DNA from: Methylococcaceae bacterium
GTDB taxonomy: Bacteria > Pseudomonadota > Gammaproteobacteria > Methylococcales > Methylomonadaceae
Assembly (NCBI GenBank): GCA_028748685.1
Contig: JAJRDU010000315.1
Span: forward strand, 1-40,455
Reading direction: 5' to 3'
Length of the DNA: 40,455 nt
Below are positions 18,734 to 25,973 of this stretch, one piece after another. The notes under the pieces were generated by a model. It made no database searches. It was given only the letters and a program-made list of their open reading frames with translations, and was not told the DNA's origin. Each line of letters begins with the position of its first letter. Position 1 is the first letter of the stretch. The translations under genes and the position numbers were made by a program.

Positions 18734-20564
18734 CTTGATGGTGAAATATATCGTATATTCGTTGTGCTAATTGCCGGCTAATGCCCTCGATTCCTGCCAG
18801 CGCATCTACTCCCGCGCTGGATACGCCCTGCAGGCCGCCAAACTGTTTCAACAACATCTGCCGCCGTTTCGGTCCTAGGCCGACGATGTCTTCCAGCACC
18901 GATTGCTTCTTGGCCTTGCCACGACGCTGCCGGTGTCCCGTGATCGCAAATCGATGCGCTTCGTCGCGAATATGCTGTATCAGCAACAAGGCGCTGGCGC
19001 CCGGCGTTACATCCAAAGGCTGCTCGCGATCGGGCAGAATTATTTTCTCCATGCCCGCCTTGCGGTCCGGGCCTTTCGAAACGCCGACTATCATAACATT
19101 GTTTATCTCCAATTCCGCCAGCGCCTTTTGGGCTTCGCCGACCTGACCCTTGCCGCCGTCGATCAGCAAAATGTCCGGGGCAGGGTGTTCGCCCTGTTTG
19201 ATGCGCTTGAAACGGCGCAATACCGCCTGATGGATGGCGGCGTAATCATCGCCGCCGGTGACGCCTTCGATATTGAAACGCCGGTAGTCGGATTTGACCG
19301 GCCCTTCACGATCGAATACTACGCAGGAGGCTACGGTTTGTTCGCCCTGGGTATGACTGATGTCGAAACATTCCAGGCGCTTAGGCGTGTCGCTGCAGCC
19401 CAGCTCTTGTTGCAGGCTGACGAAGCGCGCATGCAGGCCCTGCTTGTCGGCCAACTTGGCGGCAAGCGCATTGTCGGCATTGGTCAGCGCCATTTGCAGC
19501 CACTTCTGGCGTTCGCCGCGAACATTAGGGGAAATGGCAACCGCGTGTTTGGCCTGGCCGCTCAATACTTCGATCAAGAGTTCGCTTTCCGGTAAGGGAT
19601 GGCTGACGATCAGTTCGTGCGGGACCGCCTTGTCCAGATAATATTGGCTGATGAAGGCCTGCAAGACCAGCGCCGGATCGTTGTCGTCACCCATCTTAGG
19701 GAAAAACTGCCGGTTGCCGAGATTCTGGCCGCCCCGGATGAAGAATACCTGCACGCAGGCCGCATCGCCCTTGGCGGCGCAGGCGATGATGTCGACATCG
19801 CCTTTTTCGCCCTCGACGCAATGTTTTTCCAATACCGCGCGAAGACGCTGGATTTGGTCGCGGTGGGCGGCGGCTTCCTCGAATTCGAGCTTGGCTGAGG
19901 CTGCTTCCATCTTCGCCACCAGGCTGTCGATCAACAGCCCGCCCTGGCCCTCAAGAAACAGGATGGTATTGTCGACGTCGTTTTTATATTGTTCCTTGCT
20001 GATCAAGCCTACGCAGGGGGCGGTGCAGCGTTCGATCTGGTATTGCAAACAGGGCCGGGAGCGGGCGTTGTAATAGGAATCCTCGCATTGGCGGACCGGA
20101 AAGATTTTTTGCAGCAGCTTCAGTGTTTCCTTGACGGCGACGGCGCTGGGGTAGGGGCCGAAGTATTTGCCCTTGCGCTTCTTGGCGCCTCGGTGATAGG
20201 CCAGTTGCGGGAAATCGTGAAAACTGGAAATGAACACATAGGGGTAAGACTTGTCGTCCCTCAGGCTGATGTTGTAGCGCGGCTTGTGGCGCTTGATCAG
20301 CTGGCTTTCCAATAATAAGGCTTCGCCTTCGGTATGGGTAACGGTGACTTCTATCGAAGCCACTTTCGCGACCATCGCCGTCTGCTTGGGCGGAGCCGAT
20401 TGCTTGCGGAAATAACTGGAGACGCGGTTCTTGAGGTTCTTAGCCTTGCCTATATAAATGATCTCGCCCTTGGCGTCGATCATTCTATAGATGCCTGGAC
20501 GCTTGGTGAGCGTCTTTAGAAAGGCTTTGATATCAAAGCCATGGTTTACAACTTCTTCGTTCAC
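18723..20564 (-). CDS. uvrC: Excinuclease ABC subunit C
   Basis: UvrC makes both incisions during nucleotide excision repair together with UvrB. The 613-residue protein has an N-terminal GIY-YIG nuclease domain (RPGIYRMIDAKGEIIYIGKA) and a cysteine-rich patch, CEDSYYNARSRPCLQYQ, then CTAPC. A UVR UvrB-binding segment (KLEFEEAAAHRDQIQRLR), an RNase H-like 5' nuclease domain beginning CFDISHTQGEQ, and C-terminal helix-hairpin-helices follow. The start is assigned to GTG 20564, two bases after the glycosylase stop, because it gives the family's usual length (E. coli 610) and coupled translation. The longer frame upstream lies inside the glycosylase gene and has no family similarity. Confidence 0.95.
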   Translation of the reverse strand: MNEEVVNHGFDIKAFLKTLTKRPGIYRMIDAKGEIIYIGKAKNLKNRVSSYFRKQSAPPKQTAMVAKVASIEVTVTHTEGEALLLESQLIKRHKPRYNISLRDDKSYPYVFISSFHDFPQLAYHRGAKKRKGKYFGPYPSAVAVKETLKLLQKIFPVRQCEDSYYNARSRPCLQYQIERCTAPCVGLISKEQYKNDVDNTILFLEGQGGLLIDSLVAKMEAASAKLEFEEAAAHRDQIQRLRAVLEKHCVEGEKGDVDIIACAAKGDAACVQVFFIRGGQNLGNRQFFPKMGDDNDPALVLQAFISQYYLDKAVPHELIVSHPLPESELLIEVLSGQAKHAVAISPNVRGERQKWLQMALTNADNALAAKLADKQGLHARFVSLQQELGCSDTPKRLECFDISHTQGEQTVASCVVFDREGPVKSDYRRFNIEGVTGGDDYAAIHQAVLRRFKRIKQGEHPAPDILLIDGGKGQVGEAQKALAELEINNVMIVGVSKGPDRKAGMEKIILPDREQPLDVTPGASALLLIQHIRDEAHRFAITGHRQRRGKAKKQSVLEDIVGLGPKRRQMLLKQFGGLQGVSSAGVDALAGIEGISRQLAQRIYDIFHHQDGS

Positions 20565-20566
20565 GG

Positions 20567-21208
20567 CTATTGGTTTAGCAATTTCCGGATGTCGGCAAAC
20601 ACCGCCGCCAGCATCGCCATGCTCAGGCGTTTGGTTTGCACGTTGTAGCGGCTGCAATGGTAGGAACTGACCAACTTGTTGCCGTCCGGCAGGTCGAAAA
20701 TTTGATGGTGAACGAATTTGGCGGCGTTGGCCTTCAAGCCATAGGCGCGCAGCACGGCCTGATGAGCGATGTTGCCCAAGGCCAGAATCACCGACTTATC
20801 CGGCAGCGTCTTGAGCTCCGCCGCTAGATAAGGATTGCATTGCTTGATCTCGTCGCCGGTCGGTTTGTTTTGTGGCGGCAGGCATTTCACGGCATTGGTG
20901 ATGCGGCAATTCGTCAACTGCAAGCCGTCGCTCAAACTGGTCGATTGCAACTGGTTGCTGAAGCCGAAATCGTATAAGGCTTGATACAGCAACAAACCGG
21001 CATAATCGCCCGTAAACGGCCGGCCGCTGGCGTTGGCGCCATGCATGCCGGGCGCCAGACCCACGATTAACAGTCTTGCTCGCGGGTCGCCGAACGGCGC
21101 GACCGGGCGGGCGTGATAATCGGGGTGTTTTTGTTTGACGTCGTCGAGGAAGCCTGCCAGCCGGGGGCAGGAACGGCATTCTTGATTGAAATAGGGGGAG
21201 TGGGGCAT
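20567..21208 (-). CDS. Family 5 uracil-DNA glycosylase (UDGb-type), 4Fe-4S
   Basis: The 213-residue enzyme removes uracil, and in this family also hypoxanthine and some oxidised bases, from DNA. Family-5 signatures are FGDPRARLLIVGLAPGMHG, GRPFTGD and NAVKCLPPQNKPT. The iron-sulfur ligands are Cys11 and Cys14 (ECRSCPRL) and a second pair separated by 14 residues (KC...QC). The motif after GLAPG lacks the polar residue of family 1 enzymes, as in Thermus UDGb. The start is ATG 21208, which gives the family's N-terminus. An in-frame ATG at 21307 falls within a palindromic repeat and adds a basic stretch with no similarity. It sits just upstream of uvrC, forming a small DNA-repair operon. Confidence 0.88.
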   Translation of the reverse strand: MPHSPYFNQECRSCPRLAGFLDDVKQKHPDYHARPVAPFGDPRARLLIVGLAPGMHGANASGRPFTGDYAGLLLYQALYDFGFSNQLQSTSLSDGLQLTNCRITNAVKCLPPQNKPTGDEIKQCNPYLAAELKTLPDKSVILALGNIAHQAVLRAYGLKANAAKFVHHQIFDLPDGNKLVSSYHCSRYNVQTKRLSMAMLAAVFADIRKLLNQ

Positions 21209-21297
21209 AAAAATGGTTTGGTCTAAAATCGGGAGGATTTTACCCGATTGGGGGATTTGTTGTTTTTTGTGTGAGGTTGGTTTAGAAGTCGGTTTCA

Positions 21298-21319
21298 CGA
21301 AAAACATCCATGTTTTTCG
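21298..21319. repeat. Compact 10-bp palindrome
   Basis: CGAAAAACAT and ATGTTTTTCG flank a 2-base centre, making a nearly perfect 22-bp palindrome upstream of the glycosylase gene. It may be a repeat boundary or a cruciform-forming site; no function is assigned. Confidence 0.6.
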
Positions 21320-21452
21320 CCCTTCGGGTGCGATGCATGCAATTCGGATATCCTGCCGATTTGTCCGTCCAAGAGCTCCGGTGCTCGGCGCGGCAAACGG
21401 GAGAAAACATCCCGAAATTTGAAGGGAAATCCCGTTTGATTTTAAAAAAACA

Positions 21453-21531
21453 TAGCCTCGATGCAGTGAAACGGAATCGAGGGATCATAGGCTTCGATTA
21501 TCCTCGATTCCACTGCGTTGCATCGAGGCTA
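21453..21531. repeat. Interrupted palindromic repeat element
   Basis: Outer arms TAGCCTCGATGCA (21453-21465) and its exact complement (21519-21531) enclose inner arms GAATCGAGG (21474-21482) and CCTCGATTC (21502-21510), with unpaired 8-base segments between. The folded structure would be a two-stage hairpin of 22 bp total stem. It resembles the REP/MITE class of intergenic palindromes. Confidence 0.75.
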
Positions 21532-21667
21532 CTTGTTGGCCGGGAAACCTGGTGGGCACGCTTTTGAGCCTACGTGGAATCGAAGGTTTGCAAAACACGA
21601 TTGGCTATCGCGAAGCCTGGTTCCAACACCGGAGGGCGGTATTATAGGTTGCGCTCGCAACGGTCAT

Positions 21668-21814
21668 TAAGGAAACTCTGAATAAATTGATTCCACTTAT
21701 GGTTTGACAAGCCTGTCCTGAGAGAAGCCGAAGGTCCTACCGCCAACGGAATCAGCCACTTACCGTTCGTCCTTATGCCTGTGGGTACTGGGCCTGTCGA
21801 AGGATTTATCAGCG
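21668..21814. repeat. Dispersed palindromic (MITE-like) repeat, copy B
   Basis: The left end, TAAGGAAACTCTGAATAAAT, resembles the start of copy A at 15007. The right end, GCCTGTCGAAGGATTTATCAGCG, is the inverse of GCTGATTAAGTCCTTCGACAGGC in copy A. The core also carries a diverged form of AAGTGGCTGATTCCGTT in reverse. The element thus has imperfect terminal inverted repeats and is related to copy A. No transposase is encoded. Confidence 0.7.
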
Positions 21815-21839
21815 TGGCCGGGTTAAAATGCCTTTCGTA

Positions 21840-21915
21840 CTTCAAATTTCGGTTTGTTTAGCCCATCAACCCATCCTCGCCTAGGGAGAGGGTGATGATG
21901 CGCCGAAATTTGAAG
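21840..21915. repeat. CTTCAAATTTCGG inverted repeat with nested GGGAGAGGG hairpin
   Basis: CTTCAAATTTCGG (21840-21852) pairs with CCGAAATTTGAAG (21903-21915). Inside lies CCTCGCC-TA-GGGAGAGG (21875-21891), a shorter hairpin closely similar to one at 33073-33093. The structure precedes the glutathione transferase stop side and could also terminate that operon. Confidence 0.65.
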
Positions 21916-21937
21916 TGCGATGACTATAATTAGCTGG

Positions 21938-22546
21938 TCAGTCGTCAAGATCGGCGATGCCGGGCATGCCGACGTACCCAGGCAGGGCTTGAATTCGCGT
22001 CAGCCATAGTCGTATCGCCGGAAACTCTTCCAGCGACACGCCGCCTTCCGGCGCCAGTGCCACATAGGAATAACAGGCTATATCGGCGATCGTCGGCAGT
22101 TCGCCGGTCAGCCATTGCCTAGTCGACAGGTGTGGCTCCATGATTTCCAGAGCCTGTTTACCGAGCGCCTGACATTGCGCTATGTCCCAGGGGCGGTTGA
22201 ATTTTTTGACGGCTCTGGCTCTCGCCAGCCCGTAAAGAATTTCGTTTTGCGAGACGCTGAGCCACTGCATCACTTCCGCCATTTTTGTTGCTTCCAAGGG
22301 CAGCCATTGTTCGTCGCCATATCGCCGGGCCAAATAGAGCAATATCGCCGAGGAATCCCAAATTAGCGTGCCTTCGTCCTCCAAGATCGGCACTTGGCCG
22401 CGCGGATTCAGTTGCAGAAACGCCGCCGATTTATGCTCTCCTTTCCAAAGGTCGACGGCCACGGATTCGTATTGCAAGCCGAGTAGCGCACACATCAGCC
22501 TGACTTTGTAACAGTTACCCGATAACTCCATGTCATGGAGCTTCAT
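21938..22546 (-). CDS. Glutathione S-transferase family protein
   Basis: This 202-residue cytosolic GST has an N-terminal thioredoxin-like domain (SGNCYKVRLMCALLGL; NPRGQVPILEDEG; DSSAILLYLARRYG, the glutathione-binding loops) and an all-helical C-terminal domain with the TIADIACYSYV capping motif. The catalytic Ser/Cys region is S9-G-N-C12. The substrate is unknown. The ATG is preceded by GGAG seven bases upstream and overlaps the end of the AlkB-like gene by 14 bp, so it is the third gene of the hemerythrin-AlkB-GST operon. Confidence 0.9.
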   Translation of the reverse strand: MKLHDMELSGNCYKVRLMCALLGLQYESVAVDLWKGEHKSAAFLQLNPRGQVPILEDEGTLIWDSSAILLYLARRYGDEQWLPLEATKMAEVMQWLSVSQNEILYGLARARAVKKFNRPWDIAQCQALGKQALEIMEPHLSTRQWLTGELPTIADIACYSYVALAPEGGVSLEEFPAIRLWLTRIQALPGYVGMPGIADLDD

Positions 22547-23135
22547 TGGTTTCTCCTTTATAGTCGCTTGCCGGAATGACCTTGCGGAAGGTCAAGTTAA
22601 TACGGCCTTTGGTGTGATTTCGAGCTAGGGGCACGCAATGCAGCCAATGATGTTGAAAATCGGGCTGCATGATTAACAGTGTGCCACTGCGCAAGGGTAT
22701 TTGGTCCTGTTCGGAAGATTTTTTATGCCGGAAAGCGAATTGCCTTTCCGCGCCGAACGTTAACGAGGCGATAAAGGGTCGTTCGCCGAGTTCCGGTTCG
22801 TTATCCGCATGCCAGCCGACGTAATCGTCGCCGTCGCGATACAGATTAACCAAGACCGAATTGAAGTGAAAATTTAAAAAGGCTTCAAGCTTCGTGCGGA
22901 TATCGGAAAGCAAGGACGTCCAAGGACGGGTTTGCAGCAGGTTGTTACTGTAACTATAGCTAATGCCGGGGTCGGCGTGCCAGGTTTGCAGCCTGGGCAA
23001 GGTAAATCGGCGTCCGGCAACGGCGTAATGGTTATCGGGCCAGTCTTGTTCATGCAGCAGGTGTTGATAGATTCGTTCGCTTTCGGCGCTATCGTAAAAT
23101 GCTTCGACAACTTCGATGTCGGGGCAGGGCGTCAT
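22533..23135 (-). CDS. AlkB-like Fe(II)/2-oxoglutarate-dependent dioxygenase
   Basis: The 200-residue protein resembles ALKBH2-type DNA/RNA demethylases more than E. coli AlkB in length and motif spacing. The iron ligands are His109 and Asp111 in WHADNE and His166 in LHCVP. The 2-oxoglutarate site is the arginine pair in RINLTFR (178 and 184). The substrate-side segment YSYSN and NLYRDGDDYVGWHAD are family hallmarks. It should remove N-alkyl lesions such as 1-methyladenine by oxidation, using O2. The start at ATG 23135 has GGAG eight bases upstream. A GTG at 23153 would overlap the hemerythrin stop as GTGA and add six residues; either gives coupled translation. Confidence 0.9.
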   Translation of the reverse strand: MTPCPDIEVVEAFYDSAESERIYQHLLHEQDWPDNHYAVAGRRFTLPRLQTWHADPGISYSYSNNLLQTRPWTSLLSDIRTKLEAFLNFHFNSVLVNLYRDGDDYVGWHADNEPELGERPFIASLTFGAERQFAFRHKKSSEQDQIPLRSGTLLIMQPDFQHHWLHCVPLARNHTKGRINLTFRKVIPASDYKGETNEAP

Positions 23136-23149
23136 CGATCCGACTCCGG

Positions 23150-23536
23150 TCACTGATTTTTAATGTGTGTCGCCAGCGCGCTGTCCATAGTAGCGACATG
23201 TAATTCGAACCATTGCGGTAGACGTTCCCGGACAAACGAGCGGCCAAAGCTAATCATGCCTTTGTCGACCCGGCCTTGAAATTGTTTGAATTCGCCCAAA
23301 ACCCGATGGTGTTCGCCTTTATGTTCGGTTTCCGCCGGAAAAGCGAATGCTTGCATGAGCCGGTTTTCGCGTTCGAAATGCTGTTCGGTATGTTCCGACA
23401 GTTGCCGGAACAAAGCCGGAAAATCCGCATTGCTGGAGGCAACCAGCTGGTTCAACAGGCTAATAAATTCGGCATGATCCTGGTCGATCGGATCATAGCC
23501 AACGGTACGCGTATTGGTCTGTTCGACTAATGCCAT
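23150..23536 (-). CDS. Bacteriohemerythrin
   Basis: This is a 128-residue single-domain hemerythrin. The diiron ligands are visible with canonical spacing: His21, His53 and Glu57 in HTEQHFERE, His72 and His76 (HKGEH), then His113 and Asp118 in HVATMD. It binds O2 reversibly at a diiron site. In Methylococcus a homologous protein delivers O2 to membrane methane monooxygenase, which suits the suspected methanotroph host. The ATG has a strong upstream GAGGTGA. It leads an operon with the AlkB dioxygenase and a GST, both just downstream, pointing to an additional link with O2-dependent repair or oxidative stress. Confidence 0.92.
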   Translation of the reverse strand: MALVEQTNTRTVGYDPIDQDHAEFISLLNQLVASSNADFPALFRQLSEHTEQHFERENRLMQAFAFPAETEHKGEHHRVLGEFKQFQGRVDKGMISFGRSFVRERLPQWFELHVATMDSALATHIKNQ

Positions 23537-23620
23537 TTAGGTTCACCTCATCCTTCATCAAAAATAAGAGTCACGCGGCTACGCCACAGCTTTTTTGAAA
23601 CGCAGGATACATGCCAGTTC

Positions 23621-23671
23621 GGCGGTAGCGCAAGGTTGGTTGAAGAAAAGTGCTTGAATGGCGGTAGCGCA
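23621..23671. repeat. 12-bp direct repeat upstream of hemerythrin
   Basis: GGCGGTAGCGCA occurs at 23621-23632 and 23660-23671, 39 bp apart, in the gene-free stretch between the hemerythrin operon and the small divergent gene. It could be a regulator site spaced by nearly four helical turns, or chance. No protein is suggested. Confidence 0.35.
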
Positions 23672-23821
23672 TGGGCTGCCGGTAAATTGGCGAATCTGCA
23701 AAAAAAACGGCAAGGATTTGCCTATGTATTTTCTATCCAATTGTTATTTAATGAAATATTGGCTCAGGCCCGACTTATGCTTTTTATATATCGAGGGTAA
23801 GCAGCATTTAGGGTGAGCGCC

Positions 23822-24034
23822 ATGAAAACCAAATACAACGAAATCAGGGAATTGAACAACGAACGTAACGCATTTTTCGAAACCTTGAGTCAACAGTTTA
23901 TTGCCGTGACCGGCTGTGGTGTCTACGTTTACCTCAGCCCGGTCGACATCAATGGCTTGTTCAACCAGTTTATGGACGGCAACATGCCTATCAAGATCTT
24001 CGTAAGGCAATGCGTCAAAAATGTGGTGCATTGA
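23822..24034 (+). CDS. Small protein of unknown function (70 residues)
   Basis: The frame encodes a 70-residue soluble protein with an N-terminal charged helix (KYNEIRELNNERNAFFETL) and a more hydrophobic middle containing TGCGVYVYLSP. Composition and codon use look like real coding sequence. AGGGTGA lies just upstream of the ATG, and an in-frame GTG at 23813 would add three residues. It is divergent from the hemerythrin operon and convergent with the flavoprotein gene. I do not recognise a family. Confidence 0.6.
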   Translation: MKTKYNEIRELNNERNAFFETLSQQFIAVTGCGVYVYLSPVDINGLFNQFMDGNMPIKIFVRQCVKNVVH

Positions 24035-24046
24035 TGCAGTGCTGGA

Positions 24047-24075
24047 GTGTGGGGTCCTGTTAAAGTAACCCACAC
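24047..24075. terminator. Candidate hairpin between convergent genes
   Basis: GTGTGGG (24047-24053) pairs with CCCACAC (24069-24075) around a 15-base loop. It lies between the 70-residue ORF and the convergent flavoprotein gene. No T-run follows, so terminator activity is uncertain. Confidence 0.35.
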
Positions 24076-24118
24076 ATCTATCAATGCTACAGAAAAGGCG
24101 TTTGCCCTTTGGCTAAAA

Positions 24119-25858
24119 TCAATAAACATCCCTGACATAGCGCTTGTCCTTCTTCAGCTGATTGACGTAATCAACCGCTTCCGCCTCGGATTTGTGGCCA
24201 TGTATCCGAATCACGTCGTGCAAGGCCTGATCAACGTCTTTCGCCATCCGATAGGCATCGCCGCAGACGAAGAAGTAGCCGCCTTGTTCCAGCCAGGCAT
24301 AGAGTTCGGCGCCATTTTCCTTCATCCTGTCCTGCACGTAGATCTTCTCTTCCTGATCGCGGGAGAAGGCCAGATCCAGGCGCGTCAGCAGGCCGCCGGC
24401 CTGCATGGCTTCGATTTCCTCGCGGTAGATGAAGTCGGTGGAGGCGTTGCGGTCTCCGAAGAACAGCCAGTTCTTGCCGGGTGCCTTGCGGAATTCGCGT
24501 TCCTGCAAGAAGGCGCGGAACGGCGCGATGCCGGTGCCGGGGCCGACCATGATCATCGGCAGGCTGTCGTCGTTGGGGACGCGGAAATGGTTGTTGGGGG
24601 TGAAGAAAATCCGCACATCGGTATTTTCATCGACCAAGTCCGCCAAATAAGTAGAGCAGACGCCTTTGTGTCCACGGCCGCGCGCGTCGTAACGGACGCT
24701 GGCGACGGTTAAATGCACGCTGTCCGGATGTTTCTTGCCGCTGGAGGAAATCGAGTAGGCTCGGTGTTGCAAGGGTTTCAGCAGCGCCAAGAATTCGGCG
24801 GCGGAAAATTCGACGCCGGGGAATTGCAACAACAGGTCGAGGATGTCGCGGCCCCACAAATAATCGGCCAGTTTATCCTTGTCTCCGGATAGCAGTAGGC
24901 CGCCCAGTTCTTGGTCGCCGGAGCGGTTGGCGATTTCCTCTATCAATTCCTTGCTGGGCAGCTTGATCTCGAAATGGGTGCGCAAGGCTTCCGACAAGGT
25001 CATCAAGTCGCCGTTCACCGGCTCGTCTTCCGCGCCGGTGCAGCCCAGCGCCTTGACGATGTCGGCTACCAACTCGGGACAGTTGCTCGGGATCACGCAC
25101 AAGGCGTCGCCGGCTTCGTAACTAAGATTGGAGCCTGCGATGGATATTTCGTAATGGCGGGTTTCCTTCGATGAATCCAGCGCGGTGACGATGCGGTTGA
25201 CGCGCATTTTCGCCGGGAAGGGGTTTTTGCGATTGTAAACCGATTTGGTGGTATGGGTTTCGGTATCCATGACCGCGACCGTGGTCGCGCCATCCGCCAT
25301 CAAGGGGATGACTTCGCTGATCCATTTTTCCGCCGGTGTTTCGAAATCGACGTCGCAATCGACACGATCGAACAGGCGTTTGGCGCCCAGAGCGGCCAGG
25401 CGGTTATCCCAGTCTATGCCGGCTTGGCAGAACAGATCGTAGCTAGTATCGCCCAAGGCCAGTACCGAATAATTGACATTATCCAGGCGCGGCGCGGTAT
25501 CGCGGTTGGCGGCTTCCCAGAGCATTTCGGCGTTGTCGGGCATCGCGCCTTCACCGTAGGTGCTGGTGATGATCAGCAAATACTCCATGTTGGCCAATTG
25601 GCCGATTTCCACTTCGTCCATGCTCTTGACCGCCGGCATCAGGCCGTGGCTCTTGGCACGGGCGGCGGCATCGTTGGCAAGAGACTCGGAATTGCCGGTC
25701 TGGCTGCCGTAAAGTATGTGCAAGGTGCGGGCATCGACGGGACTGATGCTGCCGGCGCTACGCACCATATGGCTGTGCATGCCGGCAAAAAAGCCGCCTA
25801 GCCAGGCGCGTTGCGTGTCACTGTAGGGGGCGTTTTGGGGGATAAAAGGTGCTTTCAT
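24119..25858 (-). CDS. CysJ-like diflavin reductase (sulfite reductase flavoprotein alpha subunit)
   Basis: This 579-residue enzyme has the cytochrome P450 reductase layout. An N-terminal flavodoxin domain carries the FMN loop LYGSQTGNSES, with TSTYGEG and LGDTSYD. Next come a connecting domain and FAD-binding RAYSISSSG with GVCSTYL, then an NADPH-binding module (VGPGTGIAPFRAFLQ; CGDAYRMAKDV). It ends KRYVRDVY, as CysJ proteins do. It would pass electrons from NADPH through FAD and FMN to a partner hemoprotein, normally sulfite reductase CysI. No cysI is in this window, so a different acceptor is possible. It is the minus-strand gene after the long glutamate synthase, separated by a strong hairpin. 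Confidence 0.88.
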   Translation of the reverse strand: MKAPFIPQNAPYSDTQRAWLGGFFAGMHSHMVRSAGSISPVDARTLHILYGSQTGNSESLANDAAARAKSHGLMPAVKSMDEVEIGQLANMEYLLIITSTYGEGAMPDNAEMLWEAANRDTAPRLDNVNYSVLALGDTSYDLFCQAGIDWDNRLAALGAKRLFDRVDCDVDFETPAEKWISEVIPLMADGATTVAVMDTETHTTKSVYNRKNPFPAKMRVNRIVTALDSSKETRHYEISIAGSNLSYEAGDALCVIPSNCPELVADIVKALGCTGAEDEPVNGDLMTLSEALRTHFEIKLPSKELIEEIANRSGDQELGGLLLSGDKDKLADYLWGRDILDLLLQFPGVEFSAAEFLALLKPLQHRAYSISSSGKKHPDSVHLTVASVRYDARGRGHKGVCSTYLADLVDENTDVRIFFTPNNHFRVPNDDSLPMIMVGPGTGIAPFRAFLQEREFRKAPGKNWLFFGDRNASTDFIYREEIEAMQAGGLLTRLDLAFSRDQEEKIYVQDRMKENGAELYAWLEQGGYFFVCGDAYRMAKDVDQALHDVIRIHGHKSEAEAVDYVNQLKKDKRYVRDVY

Positions 25859-25923
25859 TTTGTTACCAACTTTGGACCGTTACTCGCCGGTCCGGTCATT
25901 TTATAAGTCAACGATAAACCAAC

Positions 25924-25958
25924 GTAGGCTGGGTTGCGCTTCGCTTAACCCAGCCTAC
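25924..25958. terminator. Strong 12-bp hairpin between long gltB and cysJ-like gene
   Basis: GTAGGCTGGGTT (25924-25935) and its perfect complement AACCCAGCCTAC (25947-25958) enclose GCG-CTT-CGC plus TT, which extends the stem. It is downstream of the long glutamate synthase on its strand and upstream of the flavoprotein start. The motif resembles a widespread intergenic repeat, so it may be a mobile palindrome that serves as terminator or mRNA stabiliser. Confidence 0.6.
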
Positions 25959-25973
25959 ATCTACCGATTTACG

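Larger units (their letters stand above)
21320..21937. other. Repeat-rich gene-free region
   Basis: About 600 bp without a credible gene lies between the divergent uracil glycosylase and glutathione transferase sides. It holds at least three separate repeat structures: the palindromic element at 21453-21531, the MITE-like copy B at 21668-21814, and the CTTCAAATTTCGG inverted repeat at 21840-21915. It also holds an additional CCGAAATTTGAAG at 21412-21424. Short open frames here are broken across repeats and show no family similarity. Confidence 0.7.
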
